DNA of 64,000 bases. Origin: Strongyloides papillosus. Taxonomy: Eukaryota; Nematoda; Chromadorea; Rhabditida; Strongyloididae. Of the stretch, positions 45,901 through 56,661 are shown piece after piece (position 1 is the stretch's first letter; the number at the start of each line of letters is the position of its first letter). The notes beneath the pieces are model-generated. The model was not told the DNA's origin and searched no databases. It worked only from the letters and a program-made list of their open reading frames with translations. The stretch lies in contig SRSI01000055.1 in NCBI GenBank assembly GCA_005656395.1, positions 558,001 through 622,000 on the forward strand, written 5' to 3'. The position numbers were made by a program, and so were the translations under genes.

Positions 45901-47556
45901 TTCTCTATCTAATCACTACCTACTCTTATCTCCGCATAACTTCTTGGATGCTAGATACTTCACTAAAGTTAGTGAGGCAAATGTTGTTTCTTTTGAAACC
46001 TTCTTCAAAAAGGATGGAAAATTCTTCACATTTGGAATCGATAAGGTGGCTAATAAATGGAGACTAGTTGTAGATTATATTCGATAATATATTGTAAATT
46101 AGACATATGTTTTATTAAAATTTCAATCATTTAAAAATTTCGAAAAAATACGACAGAACTTTTGCGACAACCTAATATAATTTTTCTAGAACAATTTTTT
46201 TAGTTTTATATTTTTTTGAATGCCCATGCTCATCGTCCCAAAAATCACAAATATGCATTTAATGTTAGTTATTGTATAGATAAGAAAACAGAAGGTATCA
46301 GTGAATCAAATATTAAATCTGGTTTAGAACTGATTTCGAACCGTTCATGTATTAAGTTTTCATCTAATGCAACATGCTACAATGATAAAAAACATTGTAC
46401 AAAAACAAGTACTTCTGTATGTGAAAAATGGGAAAAAAATAAAAAAAAATGTATAGATTGTAAGAAAACATATGAAAAATGTACAGCAAAATGTACCGAT
46501 TGTCTAAAATGTAAAAAATATAAAAAAAAGAGTTACTGTGATAAATGTAATAAATGTAAAAGAAAATGTAAAGATTGTAGTAAAGAATGTGAAAGAAAAT
46601 GTGTAAAGTCGATAAAAAAATATTCAACAAAATGTACAAATGTAACGCTTCCATTTATTAGATTTTTTTACGATAAAAACAAAAAAAATTCAGATTTCAA
46701 TTTTAACGGTAGTACAAGTTTATGGAAAGAAAATGTATATAATATGGAGATTGATGTTAGTTGCAATAAAAAACCAGGTTGTATTGCAAAAAAGGTTTTG
46801 ATGTATTTGGGACTAATTCCAACTGTTAGAAGAAAAGATAGAGACATTTATATTACTGTAAATTATAGAAATATTTATCGTAAATATCAAATGTATTATG
46901 ATAAATTATATGATGTTCCATTAAACACTAACTATGACTATTCGTCAATTGCACATTTTGCAGATAATTATGGAGGTAGTTCTAGTGAGCCAACATTTGA
47001 TCTTAAACGGCTAAGTGATAGTGGAATAAAACTAACAGGGCAGGAAATCAGACCTACTTTTTTAGATTTGGAATGGTTATATACTGCATACTGCAAAAAT
47101 AAATTTTTATCTTCAGTAAAATGTAAAAATGGATTTCCTAAAAGTGATGGAAGCGAAACATGTGTATGTCCTACTGGTTTTACTGGAAAAACTTGTAAAG
47201 ATTTGCAATATCAAAATAAAATTTCGTGTCCCGATAAAGTCATACATGTGGATGATAAATCAGGCAAAAAAGAACTAAATTTTAATGAAAAAAAAAATTG
47301 TACTGTTCAACTAATTGCACCATCAGAAAAACGAATACGTATAAATGTAGACACAATGGAATGTGTCAATAATAATCCGTGTTTCGAAGACGATTGTTTG
47401 CAAATAAAATATCGTCCTAGTATGACTAATACCGATCTTTGCTTATGTGGTACTCTTAAAAATTTTTCAATATCGACACTTGGTAATAAAGCTCTTATTC
47501 AATATATAGGAAAGCGTAGTAGAGATTACGCTTATATTTCTTATTGGTTAGAATAG
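42907..47556 (+). CDS. Catalytically dead astacin-like protein with Lys/Cys-rich insert, EGF and CUB domains (465 aa)
   Basis: Exon 1 (42907-42951) encodes a signal-peptide start, MSCINILPKLLIALC, before GTAAGT. Exon 2 (46204-47556) continues in phase with FYIFLNAHAH. There is no propeptide. The astacin domain begins KYAFNVSYCI. The zinc site normally HExxHxxGxxH reads AKKVLMYLGLIP at about residues 210-221, so all zinc ligands and the catalytic Glu are gone, while the following RRKDRDIYITVNY is kept. The Met-turn reads DYSSIAHF, without Met or Tyr. About residues 73-159 form an insert with some 17 Cys and many Lys. An EGF-like module (CVCPTGFTGKTC) and a C-terminal CUB domain follow. It is a likely secreted pseudoprotease with a binding role. 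The first intron contains the nested transposons at 42966-46175. Confidence 0.75.
43205..43384 (+). other. 59-codon frame inside the mariner, unrecognised
   Basis: ATG to TAA with balanced codon use, encoding MTTDDFKNLCGALEEDVVDV and on to FYDF. It does not look like mariner transposase. It may be a captured host fragment or a chance frame. It ends six bases before the LTR insertion point. Confidence 0.2.
43391..43604 (-). repeat. LTR (3' LTR relative to the ORF)
   Basis: Matches 45499-45712 over 214 bp. The element's long frame runs into it and stops at 43519. Confidence 0.85.
43519..45237 (-). CDS. Gag with truncated integrase, LTR-element ORF (572 aa)
   Basis: The ATG at 45237 opens a Gag-like region: residues 1-150 are helical with FSAFLSQIRDAF, KFPLLRSRLDDKTREM and FEQYLIRLAVIFDD, the pattern of retrotransposon capsid. 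A long Ser/Thr-rich linker follows. Residues about 435-520 look like the start of an integrase core: TDIVTKYRIAAPLPDTTSS with the first Asp, then MKSLHTDNTAYLKKN with the second Asp. The Glu-bearing part is missing, and the last 50 residues are read from LTR sequence. Protease, reverse transcriptase and RNase H are absent. The architecture parallels the 606-aa ORF at 33431-35251, although the two share no obvious sequence identity. Confidence 0.72.
   Translation of the reverse strand: MTYHFTLAVTKYSHTETSRKFSAFLSQIRDAFSIDGVTDENIKFPLLRSRLDDKTREMIPTTKPDETFEQYLIRLAVIFDDTLITNDLETQYSFFKLNFSSDKFEETLREFVKLHETIYRDLPAELNFQSFRRRLLDLLTPKPNLFKVILNSTATTNPTLVTTLVHFFKANGLLHKHSLDTCISTMDNYIPASLYTKQEHISSPNTFTVKNEVNNTSTTTVQSSPIIIRQTTTNNVSSKTIVDPDSNAIYIDPKVKNQIILSNVLESINQISSNGHPHSTIPAQHPTIKSLDGHSYASNTGFDNPTKALDPENTLRDDSLQKYLPITHHNDYKMVNGKIETPKQTFFSETDSKTTYGYKSSNQLADSISLFFPSKTFLQKKRVRFKTTQSLHYKIDQLDSSEAFVFKIPTSQQLLFDAAKNNTPREGVYLKRRGNDVVTSKNQIILNSLEETSKENKHIIPFTDIVTKYRIAAPLPDTTSSTIMNVITSTIQTLGPMKSLHTDNTAYLKKNPQENSNQNSLIPVNYHLFLLIRKSTRNLKVKDEGVRYIHKYLLTRTNQDLFYCIILSCFII
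45499..45712 (-). repeat. LTR (5' LTR relative to the ORF)
   Basis: 214-bp partner of 43391-43604. It is followed by the TACA target duplication and then by mariner sequence. Confidence 0.85.
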
Positions 47557-48850
47557 TAAATTTAGGCCCATAAGATCTGGAACTAAAATTTACTAAAAAA
47601 ATTCAAAAATTTAAAAGTAATATGTCTAACATTTACGAATATCTGTGGTATATGTACATAATCCAAGGAAATTTATTGAGATCAACCAGTTTTTTTGATG
47701 ATTAAATGTTAAAAATTATTTAAAAGTTTTATTCTTTTCTCTTTTATAAAGTAATACTTTAAAAATTTAATGTAATATCGCCACACAAATAAAACTATAA
47801 CGAACAATTTGAAAAAGTTCTTGTTTCTGAATTTTTGGAGCTTTTCTTTTTAAACAACAAATTAGCAAAAATTAAAAACTAAAACTTTAATTATAATCAA
47901 ATTTCTAAAAATTGACCGTACGTGCCATTTCTGGCACGTATTGTTTCGTATAGTAGCAATTTCGACAAAAATTGAGATTTATTTTTTACATTTTGTTAAT
48001 TATTATAAATAAATTTTAATATATAAAATCATATTTGCAATACTGTTATATAAATATAATTTTGGATTAAACTTGTTTAAAAACTAATCGCATTTGTTAT
48101 GGAATAAATACAGAAAGGATTTTAACATTAGAAGGTCTTGTTATTCTTTTTAGATTTTGCTATTTTTTATCTCTTTTACAGGCAAAAAAAAATAGCAAAT
48201 ATTGACAAATCTTGCTAAAATGTAACTAAATGTTTTACCTGTCAGAAAAATCTGATTGTATTCAAATCCTAAAGATAGCAATCTGCAACAGAAACGTTGT
48301 AACGACGCAGAATAATAGGTTATCACAAAGTTTTTTCGAAAAATATATTTGCTTGACATCTTGAAGTAATACAACATTCATTTGATCTTAATATTTTCTT
48401 TTGATATCATGCTCATTTTAAAGTCTAACTTTTTCTTTATATTATATTGTGAAATATGTTATTAGAAGTCAATTTTGTATAATGTAAGCGCTTTAAAAGA
48501 GAATATTCTTTTGAACAATCTATTAACAGCAAGAAGTTTAGATATTTTAATGACAACAATAACAAAAACATTAATTATTTAACCACGAAAAATTTTTAAC
48601 AAAAATATTATTTTAGAAATTGCTCTTTTTAAAAATTCAATTATTTAAATATCACTTTTTATCATGAATAAAAGTGCATAGTGTTCTATAACTTTTCATA
48701 AGTTTGATTTTTTAAAAAAATCTTAAAAGACAATATTAAAAAGGATTTAGCTATCAGATGAATGTTTTTAAAAATACTTTTTATGGTAATTCAAACTATT
48801 TAAGCATATAAATATAGATACTATGGAATGTTTCTTTATGTTCGTTATAA
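47557..48850. other. Intergenic, with one GC-rich hairpin
   Basis: AT-rich spacer downstream of the astacin-like gene. At 47919-47940 a perfect 9-bp stem (tacgtgcca/tggcacgta) encloses a TTTC loop, conspicuous against the background. No histone gene is near, and the stem lacks the histone-mRNA consensus. Nothing else was recognised. Confidence 0.5.
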
Positions 48851-48854
48851 AAGA

Positions 48855-49990
48855 AAGTCTTGATACAAAATGAAATATGAATCATTTCTGTAAAATGCCT
48901 ACGGACTAAGATGAAAATTATTTTTTTGTTGACCATCAAAAAAAGCGATTTTTAAAAAAGAACCTTTACTATTTTTAAAAAAAATTTTGTTTTTAATAAT
49001 TTTCTCATGAATTTTTTTAGATAAGCACTTTACAAGCTTATTATTAATAAAACAATTATGACTAGTTGAGAGACATTCGTTAATTTTTAAATTTGTTAAG
49101 ATATTTAAAAAGTAAACAAATTGACTTTCTACCTAACGCAATTTTTTTTACTTATTTTAATGAGTGCCTGCACTTAGTTTTCCATAAATATTATTTTATA
49201 AGTAAAATCAATGTACTAAGTTTGGTATGAATATAAATTTTTAAAGTGATAGAAGTATTTTTAAATTTTTGCCAAAAGTCGTTACACCTTGTTAATTATG
49301 AATAATCAAATATTTATTAGGTAAAAAAATTTGTTATCAAAAATTATTTTTTTTCTGCCAAAATGTTTCTTTTAATTTAAGATGTTTATTTTTCATAACA
49401 ATCATACCAATAAATATAATCTGGGTAACCTGTATAGCCCATATATTTACAATCTCCTTCAAGCCACATTAAAGTTCTATTTCTTTTATTACATCCCTTG
49501 TGAAAGATTGCAACTCTAAGACCTTTTAAATAAATTACTTATTTTTTTGAATATTTACTTACTATATGCATACCAAGATCCTACATTTTCTACAACAAGT
49601 GTATTTGTGCCACCACAATCTGTTTCTATTTTATCACGAATATGTTTAGGATTATCAGCTGATATTTCCATTTTAAGATCTTCACGCCTACAAAAACATT
49701 TAGACATTACACGAGCATTAAATTGGTATCCCCATGTCCATACAAAACTTTTTGATATTGAAATACTTAGAAAAACTATTAATATTTCAAAAAGTCTCAT
49801 TTTCGAATATTTCACTTTAATATTTTGAAATTGAAAATTTCTTAAATACTAAATGTTACCGTACAAAATTATAAAAATTAAATATTTAATTTTTGATGAA
49901 TCAAAAACATTAAATATGATTACGAACAAATATTGATATTATTTTGCTGTAGATTAAAAAAACATTAATATTATTGAAATCAGATTTTAT
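48855..49990. repeat. Duplicated block, copy 1 (partner 59960-61110)
   Basis: From 'gaaagtcttgatac' (48855) onward the sequence aligns in the same orientation with 59960 onward, through the noncoding stretch ('agataagcactttacaagctt' against 'agataagcactttataagctt'), the secreted-protein gene and its upstream flank. Noncoding parts are clearly conserved, so the duplication is fairly recent. Confidence 0.8.
49386..49800 (-). CDS. Small secreted cysteine-containing protein, possibly transthyretin-like (124 aa)
   Basis: Two minus-strand exons join in phase 1: 49800-49563 and 49522-49386, with a 40-bp intron starting GTAAGT. The ATG at 49800 opens a signal peptide (MRLFEILIVFLSISISKS). The mature part has paired Cys (KCFCRRED), a beta-rich core ending LRVAIFHKGC that resembles the last strand of nematode transthyretin-like (PF01060) proteins, and a Tyr-rich tail with two more Cys (YTGYPDYIYWYDCYEK). 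The family assignment is tentative. A paralog with the same exon layout lies at 60491-60907. Confidence 0.75.
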
Positions 49991-52124
49991 AAAATAAATA
50001 AAATTTACATGATTCTGTCTATTATTAACTTGTATTAAAAAAAGAGCAAACAATCAATTTCAATATATACAAAAAATTTTGGCAAACTCTAATACAACAA
50101 CATAAAAATTATAAAAAACAATAAAATATAAGCTTACGAGGATTAATTTAATATGAATGTATAAAATCCTAGTGCTCAACAATAGAAGATTGACTACATA
50201 ATAAAAAAAAATTATAAAAAAGGTCAAGTTTGAAGAGTGTTTTATATTTTCAAGTAGTTCATTTGAGATCTAGATTTCTCTTCTCTTTTGCATGATCAAA
50301 GATTGATCTTCGAAATAATCAATGTATGGTTTACAAAACCGCTATATCTATTTTGAATTTAGAGTACTCTAAAACATTGTTAACTTCATTTTACACAATA
50401 TCAAATTCCACACAATAATAACTTTATGATTTTGTTCAACAATAATTGCTTTCTAAATAATCTATTTTATCATTCTTTTCTTAGCAAATTTAATTATAAA
50501 AAAATTAAATTTATAAACAATTTATTTTTCATTAATCTCTTATTAGTCTTTTAAAAATCAAAAACCCACTCAAAATAGATTTATATAATAAACTAAAACA
50601 CAGAATGGCCTGAGTAGGGCTTCCAAATAGTCACATAACTAATCTTGTTTACTTTTAAAACAAACTTAGTATAATGATAACTATTTTGTAGCTAAAACAA
50701 ATGTTTTTATTGTTCTACAGATTTCATAAAAATACTCAGATTTTAAGGAAAGTCTTAGACCTTAAAAAATAAGGTACATTTTTCAACATCAAATTAATGT
50801 AATTTTTTTATATAAAAAGAAATTTTTATGACCTTTGCTGATAACGAAAAACAACTTTTTTCATATCTATTTCTTAAATAACATAAACATAGAATCTCAA
50901 TAACTATATTGAAACTTTAAATACAAAAAGTAACTATATGTTTCCGATAATCTTTTACAACAATATTTTGACAAAATAGCTCTTAAAAACACACGATTAT
51001 TATTTTTATAAAGCCAAAAAAATCTATCTAATGTATATAATACCATCTATTGCAAATAAATTTAAAAAAACATGATTATTCAAATATTGACTATTTTCAT
51101 AATGTTTTTAGCAACTAAAAAGTATTCAATTTCGCTAAAATTTTTGATATCAATATTGTTTTATTAAATAAAATATTAACAATAATATTCTATTTTTGAA
51201 TATTGATTTTTTCGTATTTAAAACTTAGGGTTTATAAAAATAAAATTAAAAATATGATACGTTAAAAAAAATGTAAATACAGGTTGTCCTATTAGTAGTT
51301 CCCCAGATAATCACAATTAAAATTTCTCTTGTAGGTAAGCTAGAAATGTGGTATTATAACCATTTTGTAGCTCAGATACATGCCATTCTAAATCTTTAGA
51401 TTCAACGAAATATAGATTTTGAGATGAGTTATAAATATCCAAAGATTTGAATTATTTTTGACATATATGAGCATGTAACTTTTTTTAATAAAAGATATTT
51501 TAATTCTATTTGTCGATTCTGAAAGCCCAACTTTTTTGTACCTTGTCTTTAAATCTCATGGGAATAAAAATCCAAAAGCTATGTTAGATTTTTTAATAAA
51601 GAAAAAAAACTTTGAATTTTATCAAACTTTTAATGGTTTTTCAAGATTAAAGAACGATGAGGTTATTTTTGAAACTTTTTTATGAATATTCTGATAGAGT
51701 AAGTGAAGTTCTATCGAATAATTGCAATACTATTAATTAAAATATAGTTTTAAAAAATTTGTGATTAGTTAAATATCAGAAATTTTATGGTTTTGTTAAA
51801 AATTAAAGTATAAGCACCGCTTTTTACATTTATGATATTGTAAATTCTGGAGATGTTAGATTCAAGAAAGATATCTATATAAAGAGAAGGACATAACCCC
51901 GCAGACACTGAAATTATAGATATTTATACTTTTACTACAATTCGGTAAATTAACATTTTTAATAAGTTGCATTTTATTATATATTGTTGAATTTACTCTA
52001 AATAAAAGTTCATTATGTTAATTTGTCTTTTTAAGAATCTTTTAAGGGTTCCCGCACTCCTTCTAAATTACAATACCTAATAATATTATAAAAATATTTT
52101 ATAAATGTCAATTAACAAAATATA

Positions 52125-52437
52125 CTGGTCCCCCCGTATCTGCGGTTTCGTTATCCGCGGTTTGAAAATTACAAGAAACTAGAAAAATTTAACATAAGGG
52201 GGTACGTGTGATTTTTTTTATTTACCTATCTTAGAGTACAAACTCCTATTGCGATTAAATTTTTCATTTTTTATAAGTTAACTAAAAGATTACTGTTGTC
52301 TACATTTGTAGAAAAAATATGTCTTATCTATAATTTAAAGGTATTAACACATGAAAAGATAGACTACGGTTCCCTATTATCCGCAGTAGTCTCAAGAACC
52401 ATTCGACGGGGGGTACGTGAGGACTACCGTATTATTT
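52125..52437. mobile_element. Candidate pogo/Tigger-like miniature element
   Basis: The left part reads ggtccccccgtatctgcgg then 'tatccgcggtttgaaaa', and the right part contains 'tattatccgcagtagtctc' and 'ggggggtacgtgaggact'. Repeated 'atccgcgg/ccgcagta' boxes next to a run of C and G are typical of pogo/Tigger-type ends. There is no transposase frame. Exact ends and the TA duplication were not resolved. Confidence 0.4.
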
Positions 52438-52489
52438 TTTTTGCGTACCGTTTTAATGTATCCTAATATTAAAACTTATTTTTTTTATA

Positions 52490-53406
52490 TTAGGTTGGTG
52501 CATAAATAATGGCCGCAAATTTTCACTACAACTTTTCATTGTAAAAAATTAAAATAAATAAATTCATATTAAAACAGTGTTTATGTAGAAATGTAGGGGG
52601 GCTTGCCTTGATAATATTTTGCATATTACCTCGATTTAAAAATTAATTTTAAAAAAAGTTATGTCCAATCTTAAAGATGTTGTCAAAAAGGGAATTACAG
52701 GTAATTTTCTTGCATGAGTTCAAACTTAGATGTAATAGAGTTGAAGCACATCAAAATAAAGTGAATGCAAAAGGGGAAGGGTCAACTTCTGAACGCTCTT
52801 TGTGTCGGTGGTTTGAGAAATTCCAAAGGGTTAATTTTGACCTCAATATTTAAGATAGTAAAAGAAGACCATTTATTATCAATACTCAGAATTAATAAAA
52901 GATTGTGGAGCTAAATCTAAAGCAGCGACCAAAAGAGTTGAAATATATTGACGGGAGCTTGAGAAAATGAATGAAAAACTAAAAAAAAATCATTCGACTT
53001 TAAAAATAGGAATAACCCAATATTATAGGACGACAAGATAAGATGCCATTTTTCAAAACTAGTATTAAAAAAATTTGGTGAATTGAAATATGAGGCTGTA
53101 TCTCACCCTACATACTCTCCTGTTCTCTTTCTTACAATATTCTATTTGTTTGAGCATTTTGATGTATTTTTTAAGGATAAATTGTTTAAGAATCAGTAGT
53201 CGGCAGAAAGCGATTTCAGTGACTTTCATTAAATCTAAAAGTCCTGAATCTTAAAAAACGGGGATTCAAAAGCTGTTAGAATGTTGAGAAAAATGTGTAG
53301 ATTCTAACGAATATATTTTTGATTAATTTACTTAACATAAACTTGAAGAAATATTGTCTTAATTTCATTTTCTCTCTCCGCGCCCATTATTTATGTACCA
53401 ACCTAA
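52490..53406 (+). mobile_element. Degenerate mariner element
   Basis: The ends are TTAGGTTGGTGCATAAATAA at 52490 and its near-perfect inverse ending at 53406 (about 24 of 27 terminal positions match), between TA dinucleotides at 52488-52489 and 53407-53408. The interior shows a transposase fossil: FLHEFKLRCN, SERSLCRWFEKFQ and further on HPTYSPVLF, with many stops and a large internal loss. The central part with the first catalytic Asp is not recognisable. Confidence 0.88.
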
Positions 53407-54762
53407 TATTTTCAATGTTTGAATAAAAACAAACAACAATTTAAAAAAGGATAATATTGTAAATATTTTTGTTAATAAAGCATTATCAGTGTCAAAAATT
53501 TAAGCGAAATTGTATACTTTTTAATTGCTATACATATTATGAAAATAGTCAATATTTGAATATCTATATAATTTTTTCAAATTTAATTTCAATAAATGGT
53601 ACTATACGCATTCGATAGATATTTATTTACTCTTGTAAAATAATAATAACGTATTTTTAAGAACTATTTTGTCAAAATATTATTGTAAAAAGTTATCAAG
53701 AACATATGGTTATTTTTTGTATTAAAAGTTTCAATATAGTTATTGAGATTTTATATTCATGTTATTTAAGAAATAGATTTGAAAAAAGTTGTTTTTCCGT
53801 TATCAGCAACGGTCGTAAAAATTTCTTTTTATATAGAAAAATTACATTATATTGATAAAGAAAAATGTACCTCAAATTAAAAGATATTAAATTTTTTTCA
53901 GATTTTCAATTTCTTTATGAAATCTGTAAAACAATAATACCAAGTACTTTGACTACAAAATAGTCATCATACTACATTTGTTTTCTTTAAAAAATTAATG
54001 TTCAGTATGAGAATATCTGGAAAGTCTAACACTGATCATCTTTGTTGTTGTCTGTTATATGAATTCATTTTGAATTTGTTTATTTTTAGAAGATTAAGAA
54101 GAGACAGAATGATAACTAAAATGACATTAAATTTTTTTATGGTCAAATTTGCTAAAAAAAATAATAAAAAGCATTATCTCAATAGTAATTATCATTGAAA
54201 GAAATTATAAAATTATTTTTGTGTGGAATTTAGAAAATGAATATAATGAAGTCAGTAAAGTTTTAAAATGTTCTAAAACCGAATCAAATATAAAGTTTCT
54301 AAAAATCATACACTAATTGTTTCGAAAATTAATATTTGATTTTAAAAAAAGAGAAGTGAAATGCAGATCTCAAAATAAACTACTTGAAAACATGAGACAT
54401 TTTACTAATTTTATCTCATTTATAAATTGTTTATTAATTTAAGTTACCTTCTAGTGCCAAAGATAATATTTTACGCACATATTTAATTGATACTTGTATT
54501 TTTATATTTTACTTTTATGCTTAAATGTTTGGGCGTTTGAAATCAATTTCTTGTTTTTTTAATACAAGCTAGTACTAAACAAAATATAGATTTTGCTTAT
54601 TTAATTGATCTGATATTTGTAAAGTCAATATTTATCTGTAATTATATTTATTGTTTTTTGGTTTTTTAGATTTTAAATATTTATTTTTTAGTTATTTTTC
54701 ATGGAAATTTTTAGTATTTAAGTAAATTTTATTTTCAAAACATCAAAGTAAAAACTTCAAAA

Positions 54763-55208
54763 ATGAAAGTTTTTAAAACATTATCAATACTTTTTATTAT
54801 TTCTATACAAAATGTGCTTACAGAAATATATTTTACTTATTACGATTTTCTTGTTCATGGATGGATAAATTGTTTCTCTTGTGTTGGTAAATCAAAGGTT
54901 TTTGTTCAAGCAGGAATACGAGGTGATCGAGACATTTTCAATCCCCACGTTGTAGATTGTGGTGGTACTTTTTCAGTCAGAGGGACAGCACTCGGATATC
55001 ATATATTACATCGTAAGCGAATACATAGAAAAAATAATTTATTAAATTTAAAGTTCTTTATTTTCAATATCGTATTACATGCTATTTGGATGATAAACAT
55101 AAGAATTCCAAGAAAATAAATGGTTATATAGATAACGTAACTTGTAAATGGAGTCGGGACAGTTATAGATATTTGTGCGATCTACATGTCATTAATGTTT
55201 TAAAATGA
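54763..55208 (+). CDS. Small secreted protein, transthyretin-like candidate (134 aa)
   Basis: Two exons join in phase 1: 54763-55012 and 55054-55208, with a 41-bp intron starting GTAAGC. Residues 1-20 are a signal peptide. The mature protein has a beta-rich look: LVHGWINCFSCVGKSKVFV, GDRDIF, CGGTFSVRGTALGYHI, then FQYRITCYLDDK and a tail with Cys pairs (VTCKW, YLCDL). The order of strands and the GTFSVRGTA turn recall nematode transthyretin-like proteins. It shares the two-exon layout and phase of the genes at 49386 and 60491, but little sequence. Function unknown. Confidence 0.65.
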
Positions 55209-55509
55209 ATAATAAAAAAAAATTTTTTTGAGAAGAAACACACAAAAGGCTTTGTCATTATTTTTAGAATCGATTTTTTCAAAAAAACTATTTCCATTAA
55301 ATGATGAATTATTTTAAAATCATTACTAATTTTTGTAATATCTATAATTTTTTTGTTTTTAATAATATTGTTATTTTTTTCAATAAAGTTTTTGAAATAT
55401 TTTATAATTTATTACAAACAATTTTTGAGATGGTGGACATTCGCTCGTTTATGGTAACCCATATTTTTTTCTTTTTTTGAAATGTTATTTTGCTTGTCCA
55501 TGCGTAACT

Positions 55510-56661
55510 ACGGGTAAATTAATTTTCACCGTGTCGATAAATTCATAAGAATATCTTGACCAATAATCATTTTGAAGAAATTAGTATTTAATTCACTTAA
55601 ACATAGTTTGATATTAAAAGTATCATCACTTAATTTAACTGATATAGGTATTTTATTTGTTTTGCAGTAAATATTTTCACCATTTAAATCTTTTTTACTA
55701 ACCTCAGTATCATCTATTTCAAATTCCAACATTTAAGCTATGTCACAATTTAACGAACTTCTGGTTGTACTAGTTTCTAACATAGCTTTAACTGTAAGAT
55801 TTTTATCATCATTATATAGTTTTACATATACTTAACATAATTTAGACCCATTACTTTATTTTTTAAGAATAGATAAATTTACTCAAAGAAATTACCTTAT
55901 CTGTGTTGTTGATGAATGTCTTTTCTAGACGGTTAAATGCCTTATGGCCTTTCTTATTGCATTTAATACATGTTATTTTACTATTTGCATCAGTATTTTA
56001 ATCACTATCACTTGTATACTGATCTTTCTTTTTATTGAACATTTCTTTACTAATTTCAGATTGAATTTCTTTCAAAGCTTTCTTGTGATTCACCCATAGT
56101 AATTTAGCATAAACAATAATCTTAAAATTTTGTCAAAACTCGAGCTTTTAATAAAGTATATTTGAATGCAGATGGAACTAATTTAGCTGACTTTTCTACC
56201 TTTCTTTCTAAAATGACTTCCGGTTTCTCCTTTCTATGATTAATAGATAGGTTGGTATTGATGACTTTCCCAACATGTTGTAATTGATAAACATCTTTAA
56301 GTACCAGTACATCAATTTTCATTTTAACTTCAATCATTGAGTTTTGTCCATTATACGTTTCCTTTAGATATTTGACCAACTCTTCATAAGTTAATAATTG
56401 ATCCTAATTAGTGCTCTCAAGGACATCTTGTAATACTTAGCCTTCAAATAGATTAAATAACATGGCCCTTCTAGTTTTTTGAAGTGTCTTGACTATTTCA
56501 AAATATTTTTCAACTTGAGCTTGATACAGTTCATAGAGTTCTTTTGGATCATACAACTTCATGCTTTGAGTGCTGAGAAGAGAGAGAATGACATCCATAT
56601 TCTTTTTGTCATTACAATGGTTGGCATACCATTCAGATCCAAATTTAGTAGCATGCGTCAA
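55510..56661 (-). mobile_element. Decayed retrotransposon gag-protease fragment
   Basis: Minus-strand pieces read, in order, a Gag segment (SLLSTQSMKLYDPKELYELY at about 56580), a helical stretch, a degenerate CCHC zinc knuckle (CIKCNKKGHKAFN near 55950) and a retropepsin-like end (FFKMIIGQDILMNL near 55550). Frames are broken by stops and shifts. It is the downstream part of the element whose start lies at 59229-59752. Confidence 0.65.

Larger units (their letters stand above)
42966..46175 (+). mobile_element. mariner-family element in an intron, interrupted by an LTR element
   Basis: Perfect 32-bp terminal inverted repeats at 42966-42997 and 46144-46175 begin TTAGGTTGTCGCAAAAG and are bounded by TA duplications at 42964-42965 and 46176-46177. 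The right part (about 45790-46086) encodes a mariner transposase C-terminus: KTRKILDKRSYELLSH, YSPDVSL and KFFTFGIDKVANKWRLVVD, with stops and shifts just upstream. The N-terminal half of the transposase is not recognisable in the left part, which instead carries a 59-codon frame of unknown origin at 43205-43384. The nested LTR element occupies 43391-45712. Removing both leaves a host intron of about 40 bp. Confidence 0.88.
50240..54402. repeat. Large inverted repeat, arms about 950 bp
   Basis: The left arm, about 50240-51195, matches the reverse complement of about 53435-54402: 'ttttcaagtag..tcatttgagatct' against 'agatctcaaaataaactacttgaaaa', and 'caatattttgacaaaatag' against 'ctattttgtcaaaatattattg'. 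The 2.2-kb centre contains a pogo-like stretch and a mariner. The arms are diverged by many small changes and contain no credible gene. It may be a long-arm fold-back transposon, or an inverted duplication later invaded by mobile elements. Confidence 0.75.

Noticed and set aside
46364..46654. Minus-strand 96-codon frame over the Lys/Cys insert
   Set aside because: Tyr/Ile-rich complement of the repeat-like insert, with no independent support.
47919..47940. Histone mRNA 3' stem-loop
   Set aside because: The loop TTTC fits, but the stem lacks the conserved GG-pyrimidine pattern and there is no histone ORF nearby.
51280..51420. 'ggttgtcctattagtagttcccc' as a transposon end
   Set aside because: It looks like the start of some TA-inserting elements, but no inverse copy or target duplication was found within a few kilobases.
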